From NCBI GenBank assembly GCA_009392075.1, contig VFHG01000144.1, forward strand, positions 1-7,013: 7,013 nucleotides of DNA. The letters run 5' to 3'. Below, in pieces: positions 1-5,302 of the stretch. Within the stretch, counting starts at the first letter, position 1; each line of letters opens with the position of its first letter. Below the pieces are notes generated by a model, which saw nothing but the letters and a program-made list of their open reading frames with translations, did not search any database and was not told the DNA's origin. The position numbers were made by a program, and so were the translations under genes. The stretch comes from SAR202 cluster bacterium (GTDB lineage: Bacteria > Chloroflexota > Dehalococcoidia > UBA3495).

Positions 1-252
1 GTGGGCAGTGTGACCATCGACGGAGCTCCAGCCCCAAACGGTACCGAGGTCACAGTTTGGCTTGAAGAGTTCAATGCTCCTCTCGGCGCAGGAACATCAT
101 CGGATGGCGATTACTCCGTGCTCGCTAACCAACACGGCGCCCGGTCTTTCGAAGGCAGGACACTGATCTTCAAGGTAAATGGCCAAGATTCCGGGGAGAC
201 CGCAATCTGGGAGAAGGGCGGCGCAACGATTTTAGCGGTTTCTTTGAATTAA
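1..252 (+). CDS. C-terminal end of a probable secreted protein with a carboxypeptidase-regulatory-like beta-sandwich domain (5' partial)
   Basis: The frame is open at the first base and ends at a TAA at 250-252, so the 83 visible residues are most likely the tail of a longer protein; the GTG at base 1 need not be a real start. The sequence has the rhythm of a small beta-sandwich repeat: it opens with GSVTIDGAPAPNGTEV, has a middle strand ending in DGDYSV, and closes with IFKVNGQDSGETA followed by a W-x-x-GG turn. I recognise this pattern from repeats in extracellular proteins of Chloroflexota-like bacteria, where the domain resembles the carboxypeptidase regulatory or transthyretin-like fold. 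Such domains are structural or binding modules, and no catalytic residues are visible. A surface or secreted location is inferred, because any signal peptide would lie outside the window. The function of the whole protein cannot be stated. Confidence 0.6.
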   Translation: MGSVTIDGAPAPNGTEVTVWLEEFNAPLGAGTSSDGDYSVLANQHGARSFEGRTLIFKVNGQDSGETAIWEKGGATILAVSLN

Positions 253-310
253 ACCCTCTGGAACCAATCCTTCAGCCACGGGGGTAACAAGGGAAAAAGT
301 CCAGGGTTAA
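249..310. repeat. Imperfect inverted repeat just after the first gene
   Basis: The arm TTAAACCCTCTGG (249-261) overlaps the stop codon of the upstream gene. It is nearly complementary to CCAGGGTTAA (301-310), with bulges, across a 39-base loop. A pyrimidine-rich stretch follows. It could be a weak transcription end signal between the upstream gene and the tRNA promoter, but the loop is too long and there is no clean T-run for a standard terminator. The repeat is seen directly; the function is a guess. Confidence 0.25.
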
Positions 311-367
311 ATCTTGGTCCTTTTCTTTGGGTTCCATGCCTGAGTGGACAAGAGCCCGCCAGGCGTC

Positions 368-396
368 TTGACACTCAAAATTGAAAGACATACACT
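368..396 (+). promoter_or_regulatory. Sigma-70 type promoter for tRNA-Asp
   Basis: A perfect -35 box TTGACA (368-373) is separated by exactly 17 bases from a -10 box TACACT (391-396, four of six matches to TATAAT including the key TA...T positions). Transcription would start near 403, about 30 bases before the mature tRNA, leaving a short 5' leader for RNase P removal. Position and quality both fit a housekeeping tRNA promoter. Confidence 0.75.
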
Positions 397-432
397 CGAA
401 TTGTCGGACTGCGATGGTCCGGCGCTTTATGT

Positions 433-508
433 GGCCCGGTGGTGTAGCGGTTAACATATCGGCCTGTCACGCCGAAGATCGTGGGTTCGAATCCCATCCG
501 GGTCGCCA
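433..508 (+). tRNA. tRNA-Asp (anticodon GTC), CCA end encoded
   Basis: The full cloverleaf can be drawn by hand. The acceptor stem is 433-439 with 498-504 (seven pairs, one G-U). The D stem is 442-445 with 454-457. The anticodon stem is 459-463 with 471-475, around the loop CTGTCAC, with anticodon GTC at 466-468. The variable loop is short (476-480). The T stem is 481-485 with 493-497, around the loop TTCGAAT. The discriminator is G505, as expected for tRNA-Asp, and CCA is encoded at 506-508. The RNA carries aspartate and reads GAC and GAT codons. No other tRNA follows it in the window. Confidence 0.97.
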
Positions 509-547
509 TTTCCCCCTATTTTCTTATCGCTCTCCCTATCGAATTTC

Positions 548-1178
548 CTACAGAGAATCCTCCTCAGCCTCCAACGTAAAACCATGCCCTGAGGCTTATA
601 CAGCGGCCTCGGCGCGGTTGGTTGCTCCAGTCTTGTTGAGTATGTGGCCAACGTGGGTGTTGACGGTTCGGATGGCGATTATGAGCTCTTCGGCGATCTC
701 CCAGTCGGTCTTGCCGTTGCTAATCAGGCAGAGAACATCAACCTCTCGTTGGGAAAGACCTCCCGGATACCCGGAGGCAGGCGTCTCTCCGGCTCGAGAT
801 ATCAAGTCATCCACCCGTTGGCGCAGGGGTGGCATCCCCAAGTCTGTCGAGATTTGGGGGCTTCTTCCAGCAGCTCCTGCGCCCGGAGGTGGTCCTCGTT
901 ACCCTTGCGCTCCAACAGAACGGCAGCGTAACTCCAGCAAGTTCAGGCATATTCGGGTATGTGGCAGTCCTGGCACAAAACGCCAAGGAATCCTCAAGAT
1001 GTTCAACAGCCTTGGACACGTCGCCAATTGCATGGGACAACATCCTCAACAGACGATCAATGGTGACTATCGCCCATTCGTCTCGTATCTTTAACAGCGC
1101 GTCGTAACTTCTCTGGCAGGCTTTCTTGTCGCGTCGAACCATCGCGTCAAAACCGAGGCCTACGTTTGTCACTGACAC
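548..1178 (-). pseudogene. Decayed LuxR-family transcriptional regulator: TPR-like segment plus C-terminal helix-turn-helix
   Basis: Three minus-strand pieces in different frames join into one recognisable protein tail. Bases 1178 to 936 encode a helical, TPR-like segment (for example SKAVEHLEDSLAF) ending in PELA. Restoring one lost base at 935/936 continues as W-SYAAVLLERKGNEDHLRAQ, then LLEEA. Restoring one base in the C5 run at 856-860 continues as ISTDLGMPPLRQRV and a typical LuxR helix-turn-helix at about 760-575 (SQREVDVLCLISNGKTDWEI, then AEELIIAIRTVNTH, then GATNRAEAAV). A TAA at 596-598 interrupts this where the family usually has an aromatic residue, and the frame then runs on to a TAG at 548-550. 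Upstream of 1178 the frame meets a stop at 1209-1211 with no family-like sequence, so the sensor or ATPase part is missing. Intact relatives bind DNA through this C-terminal domain. Two indels plus one stop plus truncation argue for a dead gene; sequencing error could explain one or two of these. Confidence 0.8.
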
Positions 1179-1316
1179 AAAATCGGAACTGAAATGGAGA
1201 AGAGAGGACTATGTCGGTGTAGGCGGAGGGCAGAGCCGACCAACTTACGCGCGAAAATATTTAATCGCTGCGCGCCCTGAACCGACTAGCCCGTATGCTC
1301 TCCCAAACTCTTCGCC
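1179..1316. other. Intergenic stretch, no gene seen
   Basis: This lies between the ThDP-enzyme stop codon and the regulator relic. It contains a GCGCG / CGCGC pair (1249-1253 and 1271-1275) with an AT-rich 17-base loop, which is not a convincing terminator because no T-run follows on either strand. The frame upstream of the relic runs a few codons into this region but shows no recognisable protein sequence. Confidence 0.5.
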
Positions 1317-2972
1317 CTACCTGCCTACCCAGGCTCCATAGATCGGGAATTGGCTGCAAATAAACTCGATGTAGGCCGGTTGGCCAGACTTGTTGACTTC
1401 GAAGGCCCGCTTCAGCGCGAGAACCACTTCTGAGGGTTCGGTGACCCGCTCGGTGTGATACCCCAACTCGCCGATGACCTTGGACATGTCGACTTCGTCG
1501 TAACCCAACACCTTGTGGGTGAAGGGGTCATGGCCGTCGCCCCAGAAGCCCGGCCCGTACCCAGCGAACCCGCCGTTGCTCACGTGAACCACGGTGATTC
1601 CGATGTTCTGCCGTAGCGCCACTTCCAACTGACCCAGCATGTAACCCAGACCGGCCTCACCGGTAACCGCGACACAATCCTTGTCGGGGAAGGCCTGCTT
1701 GGCTGCGATGGTCGCGGCGAAGCTGAATCCGAGGGAAGAGACGTTGCCCCAGCCCAAGAATCCCCGTGGCACCAGAGTTTCGTACACGGTACTCAGTTGG
1801 TCTCTCGTGTTTCCGGACTCATGTGTGACGAACGAAGTAAGGGGGTCCAAAGCCTCCATCAATCCCGCGTAGACCTTGTAGGGATTGATGGGTTTCTCGG
1901 TTGAAGCCATAGCCTCCCGGTACTTGGTCATAGCGGAATCGCGAACCGACTTAACTTCGCTGGCCACGTTCCCGGCGGGCCGGCCGTTGCCGGAGGTCTT
2001 GGCTGACAGCTCGGCGTTCAGGGCCTCCAGGGTAAATTTGGCGTCACCTATCACCGCTTGAGCCGTGGGGTAGGTCTTATTCACGTGCAGTTCGTCGATG
2101 GTGCAGTGCACAATGGTCTTGTTCACGGCATTCGGAATACCATGGCTGAACCGGCCCGGAGACAGGCTTGATCCCACGGCAAACAGCAGGTCACACTCGT
2201 TCAAATAATGGTCCACCTGGTCACCGCGAACGCCGACGAACAGGGGATGATCCTCAGAGAAGGCCCCTTTGGCCTTCAGTGTGGTGATCACCGGAGCGTT
2301 CACCAATTCCGCAAATTTCTTCAACTCGGCTGAGGCGCCCGCGTAGATGACTCCCTCGCCGGCGTAAATCAAGGGTTTTTCGGCCTTCAATAGCAGGTCG
2401 ACCGCCCCGGCGATATCGGCCGGGTCCGGTGCGTATTTTGAGCCCTTGACTGGGATATACGGGTCTGCCGTTTCGTCGTACTGAGCGTGGGGGTCTGGGA
2501 TGGCGATGACCACGGGTCCAGGCCGTCCGGAGCGCAGCATGGTGAAGGCACGGCGCATATACTCGGGCAGCCGCTCAGGCCGGTCCACGTGACCATACCA
2601 CTTGGTGACTGTCTTCAGAGCGGAAGTAACATCGAATTGGCTGTTTCCAGTTGCCCCGGTTGGGATACCGTCGGTGATGCAGAGGACCGGAGAACCGTCC
2701 TCGAACGCCTGGGCCATTCCCGCGAACGCGACTTGCAACCCGGCAGCGTTCACTCCGCCTTGGAAGGTGCAGACACCGTTCTTCGTGCCGGCGGTGATCC
2801 TGGAATAGGCGTCGGCCACGGCCACGGCATAGCGGTCGTCCCGCATCATGATCATGGGTATGCCCTCCCGGCCCAGGGCGTTGTTCACCTGGCAGACAGG
2901 GAAAGTGGAAACCCACTCGACCCCTTCCTGTTTGAGTATTCGCGCTAATCCAGTGGCCACATCGATCGTCAT
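1317..2972 (-). CDS. Thiamine diphosphate-dependent enzyme of the acetolactate synthase-like superfamily
   Basis: The 551-residue protein has the three-domain order of the pyruvate oxidase / acetolactate synthase / benzoylformate decarboxylase group. The N-terminal PYR domain is about residues 1-165, with RDDRYAVAVADAYSR at 44-58. The central domain is about 185-325 (KPLIYAGEGVIYAG at 199-212). The C-terminal PP domain is about 375-551. The ThDP- and Mg-binding motif, normally GDG then about 25 residues then N, reads G-E-A-G at 438-441 with N466. The position of the catalytic glutamate in the usual R-H-E-Q block is Asp46. Members of this superfamily decarboxylate or ligate 2-oxo acids in the cytoplasm; the substrate cannot be told. 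It is unlikely to be the biosynthetic acetolactate synthase, since no ilvN or ilvC is adjacent and both key motifs differ. The ATG at 2972 is preferred over the upstream in-frame start at 3008 because a GGAGGA sits 8 bases before it. It is transcribed divergently from glnII. Confidence 0.85.
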   Translation of the reverse strand: MTIDVATGLARILKQEGVEWVSTFPVCQVNNALGREGIPMIMMRDDRYAVAVADAYSRITAGTKNGVCTFQGGVNAAGLQVAFAGMAQAFEDGSPVLCITDGIPTGATGNSQFDVTSALKTVTKWYGHVDRPERLPEYMRRAFTMLRSGRPGPVVIAIPDPHAQYDETADPYIPVKGSKYAPDPADIAGAVDLLLKAEKPLIYAGEGVIYAGASAELKKFAELVNAPVITTLKAKGAFSEDHPLFVGVRGDQVDHYLNECDLLFAVGSSLSPGRFSHGIPNAVNKTIVHCTIDELHVNKTYPTAQAVIGDAKFTLEALNAELSAKTSGNGRPAGNVASEVKSVRDSAMTKYREAMASTEKPINPYKVYAGLMEALDPLTSFVTHESGNTRDQLSTVYETLVPRGFLGWGNVSSLGFSFAATIAAKQAFPDKDCVAVTGEAGLGYMLGQLEVALRQNIGITVVHVSNGGFAGYGPGFWGDGHDPFTHKVLGYDEVDMSKVIGELGYHTERVTEPSEVVLALKRAFEVNKSGQPAYIEFICSQFPIYGAWVGR

Positions 2973-2980
2973 CGTCCTAT

Positions 2981-2986
2981 TCCTCC
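2981..2986 (-). promoter_or_regulatory. Shine-Dalgarno site that fixes the start of the ThDP enzyme
   Basis: On the minus strand GGAGGA lies 8 bases upstream of the ATG at 2972-2970. The longer in-frame reading from 3008 would place this site inside the coding region and adds residues (M-L-H-A-Q-T-N...) that do not look like the family's N-terminus, so the shorter start is chosen. Confidence 0.75.
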
Positions 2987-3156
2987 GGTTGGTTTGAGCG
3001 TGCAGCAAGACACCTTTTGGGGAGCCAAGATATTCTTACCGCCGAGTTTACATTGTTGAAACAAACAGGTGCTACTCTAGTTGAGCGGTGCCTGGATTAC
3101 AACCGGAAGCCGGATAGTTAGCGTTGGGTTACACGACTAAAACGGGGTCCGCAGAT

Positions 3157-3186
3157 TTGACCAAGTCTTGAGATTCTAGTTATAGT
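3157..3186 (+). promoter_or_regulatory. Sigma-70 type promoter for glnII
   Basis: TTGACC (3157-3162, five of six matches to TTGACA) is followed after 18 bases by TATAGT (3181-3186, five of six matches to TATAAT). Transcription would start near 3193, giving a leader of about 66 bases before the glnII ATG. I see no sigma-54 GG-N10-GC element, so glnII here may not depend on sigma-54. The rest of 2973-3156 has no gene; it must hold the promoter of the divergent ThDP-enzyme gene, for which I found no convincing boxes. Confidence 0.6.
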
Positions 3187-3243
3187 TCGCTCGCAGAATG
3201 AATATGAGAAAGGCTATCGCGATTTTTGGCTGGGCCAACGAAA

Positions 3244-3249
3244 AGAGGA
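3244..3249 (+). promoter_or_regulatory. Shine-Dalgarno site for glnII
   Basis: AGAGGA lies 9 bases before the ATG at 3259. It supports the start at MSYKAEYIWVDG, where eukaryotic-type glutamine synthetases normally begin their conserved region, rather than an in-frame TTG at 3226 that would lie upstream of this ribosome site. Confidence 0.65.
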
Positions 3250-3258
3250 TGGAAAGTT

Positions 3259-4263
3259 ATGAGTTACAAGGCTGAGTACATCTGGGTTGACGGACAAAAA
3301 CCCACCGCCAAGCTGCGGTCCAAGGGTAAAGTGATTGCCGACGGTGAAGAACCCCCCATCTGGGCTTTCGATGGTTCGAGCACTAACCAGGCCACCGGCG
3401 AGAATTCCGACTGTGTTTTGAATCCGGTTTTCGTTTGCCCCGACCCAATACGTAAGGGAAATCACAAACTTGTGATGTGCGAAGTCCTACTCACCGACAT
3501 GACTCCACATCCCTCCAATACCAGGGCCGCCTGCGCCGCGTCAGCCGACAAATACAGTGCTATGGACATGTGGTTCGGAATCGAACAGGAATATACCTAC
3601 TTCGATGGCATCAAGCCCCTGGGCTGGCCGGACAACGGGTTCCCCGCTCCTCAGGGTGGTTATTACTGCGGCGTTGGTTCAGACGAAGTGTTTGGCCGCC
3701 CGATAGTGGAAGCCCACTTGGACGCTTGCATGACAGCTGAGCTGGCCATCGCCGGGATCAACGGCGAAGTCATGCCCGGACAATGGGAATTCCAGATTGG
3801 CGCAATTCCAGCCCCGGCCGTGGCCGACCACCTCTGGGTTGCCCGGTGGCTTCTCTACCGCATAGGCGAGCAGTTCAATGTGAGCGCCACCCTTGATCCC
3901 AAGCCGGTCCGAGGAGACTGGAACGGCGCCGGCGCCCACACCAACTTCTCCACCGAACTGATGCGGAACGACTACGACGCCTGCGTCGCCGCCGCCGAGG
4001 CCCTAGGAACCAAAGCCGACCTCCACATCGCCAACTACGGTGACCGGATCGAAGAACGGTTGACCGGCGAACATGAGACTTTGTCCTACAAAGAGTTTCG
4101 GTGGGGTGTCTCTGACCGGGGCGCCTCGATCAGGATCCCCTGGCAGGTGGCCCGCGACCGGAAGGGTTACATAGAAGACCGTCGGCCCAACGCCAACTGC
4201 GACCCATACGTCGTGACCCAACTCATCATCGACACGGTCTGTGGAGCAGCGGCCGCCGCGTAG
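3259..4263 (+). CDS. glnII: Glutamine synthetase, type II (eukaryotic-like)
   Basis: It makes glutamine from glutamate, ammonia and ATP (EC 6.3.1.2) in the cytoplasm. The 334 residues match the short type II enzymes (about 330-370 residues, usually decamers), not the roughly 470-residue GlnA type I. Type II signatures in order are: YIWVDG at 7-12 with LRSKGK at 19-24, DGSST at 38-42, GIEQEY at 107-112 (metal-binding glutamates), GQWEFQIG at 174-181, NGAGAHTNFS at 222-231 (ATP and glutamate site), RGASIRIP at 287-294 and IEDRRPNANCDPY at 305-317. The gene is full length with all these motifs intact, so it should be active. It lacks the adenylylation loop of type I enzymes, so control is probably transcriptional. 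It forms a single unit with its own promoter (3157-3186) and terminator (4290-4330). Type II enzymes are well known in rhizobia and actinomycetes and patchy elsewhere in bacteria. Confidence 0.95.
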   Translation: MSYKAEYIWVDGQKPTAKLRSKGKVIADGEEPPIWAFDGSSTNQATGENSDCVLNPVFVCPDPIRKGNHKLVMCEVLLTDMTPHPSNTRAACAASADKYSAMDMWFGIEQEYTYFDGIKPLGWPDNGFPAPQGGYYCGVGSDEVFGRPIVEAHLDACMTAELAIAGINGEVMPGQWEFQIGAIPAPAVADHLWVARWLLYRIGEQFNVSATLDPKPVRGDWNGAGAHTNFSTELMRNDYDACVAAAEALGTKADLHIANYGDRIEERLTGEHETLSYKEFRWGVSDRGASIRIPWQVARDRKGYIEDRRPNANCDPYVVTQLIIDTVCGAAAAA

Positions 4264-4289
4264 CTATTACTCCATGATCAGGTGACCAG

Positions 4290-4330
4290 AAAAAGACCCG
4301 CCCCAGTATAACCGGGGCGGGTCTTTTTTT
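4290..4330. terminator. Strong bidirectional intrinsic terminator between glnII and nadX
   Basis: A perfect 10-pair, mostly G-C stem (GACCCGCCCC at 4295-4304 with GGGGCGGGTC at 4314-4323) closes a 9-base loop. It is preceded by five A (4290-4294) and followed by seven T (4324-4330). On the plus strand it ends glnII 27 bases after its stop codon. On the minus strand, where the A-run reads as T, it can end nadX 22 bases after its stop. Confidence 0.95.
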
Positions 4331-4352
4331 ATGTCGTTAACTCCATCTGGGG

Positions 4353-5156
4353 TTAAGTGCCGATACGGAATGGATCAACCGCGTCCTGAACCGAGCGGAT
4401 GATTGAGAGAGCGGTTAATTTGCCCGTTTTCGGGTTCTCTGAAGGGATGTTCTCAATGTGCACTCTCAGGACCCCGAATTCGCCGACGACTTCTATGTCA
4501 TGGCAGTTCCGTTCCAGACCAGGCACCGCCAGCATCTTCACCTGGGTCCGGTCAGGGCCCAGGCCGGCCAGACTTACGGCCGCCGAAACGTTCAGATTGG
4601 CCGGGAACCCTTTCACCGCCTCCCTGGCGGTCCCGGAAAATACTTCCACCTCCTCGGTCAATCCTTCCAGGCTGATGCCGTTCTCTATAAGATGCGGCGC
4701 GCCTTCCAGACCGATGGGCGGTTTGCGAGAGACCATGGTCACGTGGTCCACTCGGCCCGCACACGCCGACTTTATCCCATCCAGACCGGCGATTGCGCCC
4801 GACGGCGCTAACAGGCGGCAACCTTTCTCGCGTGCCTCCTCGATGATGCCCGGGAATTCCAGCAGGGCGCCGATACTGATGACCATCAAATCTTTCCCGG
4901 CGGCGAAGGTCTCTTTAGCTAGTTCTTCGACGATATGACCGCCCGCCGTCTCGACCAATAAGTCCGACTTTGCGATCAGTTCTTGACGGTCCAGGTAAGG
5001 AGGAGGGTTATCCAAGCTGCCAAGAAACTCGTGGGCCCGCTGCTCGTTCCGGCTAGTCACACCGGCCACTGCCACGTTCAACTTGCCGGAGTCGGCGGCC
5101 CGCATCAAAGCCTGGCCGATGGCCCCGCACCCAACGATCCCTATCGACTGGGTCAT
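4353..5156 (-). CDS. nadX: Aspartate dehydrogenase-like NAD(P)-dependent oxidoreductase (NadX family)
   Basis: The family oxidises L-aspartate to iminoaspartate with NAD(P)+ (EC 1.4.1.21), which can feed quinolinate and NAD synthesis; the reverse, aminating direction also occurs. The 267-residue length is typical. Visible features are: a Rossmann GCGAIG loop at 9-14, GGH at 72-74, SIGAL at 94-98, PSGAIAGLDGIKSA at 118-131, RKPP at 144-147, the family-defining block at 183-204 (GFPANLNVS... to GPDRT), RNCH at 216-219 with the likely catalytic H219, and NPKTGKL at 241-247. The ATG at 5156 has GAGGAG 8 bases upstream (5165-5170). No nadA, nadB or nadC lies beside it, so the link to NAD synthesis comes from the family only. 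An alternative is a related amino-acid dehydrogenase with a different substrate. It converges on glnII with a shared terminator between them. Confidence 0.88.
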   Translation of the reverse strand: MTQSIGIVGCGAIGQALMRAADSGKLNVAVAGVTSRNEQRAHEFLGSLDNPPPYLDRQELIAKSDLLVETAGGHIVEELAKETFAAGKDLMVISIGALLEFPGIIEEAREKGCRLLAPSGAIAGLDGIKSACAGRVDHVTMVSRKPPIGLEGAPHLIENGISLEGLTEEVEVFSGTAREAVKGFPANLNVSAAVSLAGLGPDRTQVKMLAVPGLERNCHDIEVVGEFGVLRVHIENIPSENPKTGKLTALSIIRSVQDAVDPFRIGT

Positions 5157-5302
5157 AACATCATCTCCTCAGCTTTTTATCTCGCAGACAAGATGTTACC
5201 ATTCTCAATGCCCCCACCACCGTGCCTATCCGTTTGCCCACCGCTAAACTGGTAGGTGCACGCCTGAGTTAACCGGGGAAATGACGCTTGAAACGGGGAC
5301 CG
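5157..5302. other. Divergent promoter region between nadX and the hydrolase gene
   Basis: This 146-base gap must hold the start signals for both flanking genes. The nadX Shine-Dalgarno site GAGGAG is at 5165-5170 (minus strand). I looked for paired -35/-10 boxes on both strands and found only poor matches with wrong spacing, so none is claimed. Confidence 0.4.

Noticed and set aside
433..508. tRNA-Asp as an attachment site for an integrated element
   Set aside because: No integrase gene is present and I see no second copy of the tRNA 3' end within the window.
451..651. Minus-strand reading frame ending in DGIRTHDLRRDRPIC
   Set aside because: It is the antisense translation of the tRNA-Asp gene plus adjacent sequence. 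DGIRTHDL-like peptides are a known false-protein signature of tRNA antisense strands.
381..1094. 237-codon plus-strand open frame
   Set aside because: It runs through the tRNA promoter and tRNA and then antisense to the LuxR relic. The protein has no recognisable domain and looks like a shadow frame.
1249..1275. GCGCG / CGCGC inverted repeat with AT-rich loop
   Set aside because: Only five pairs around a 17-base loop and no T-run on either strand, so it is not supportable as a terminator.
2487..2948. 153-codon plus-strand open frame opposite the ThDP gene
   Set aside because: Shadow frame of a clearly coding minus-strand gene; no motifs and no ribosome site.
4399..4938. 179-codon plus-strand open frame opposite nadX
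   Set aside because: It lies wholly inside the nadX gene, which has strong family motifs on the other strand. The plus-strand translation has no recognisable features.
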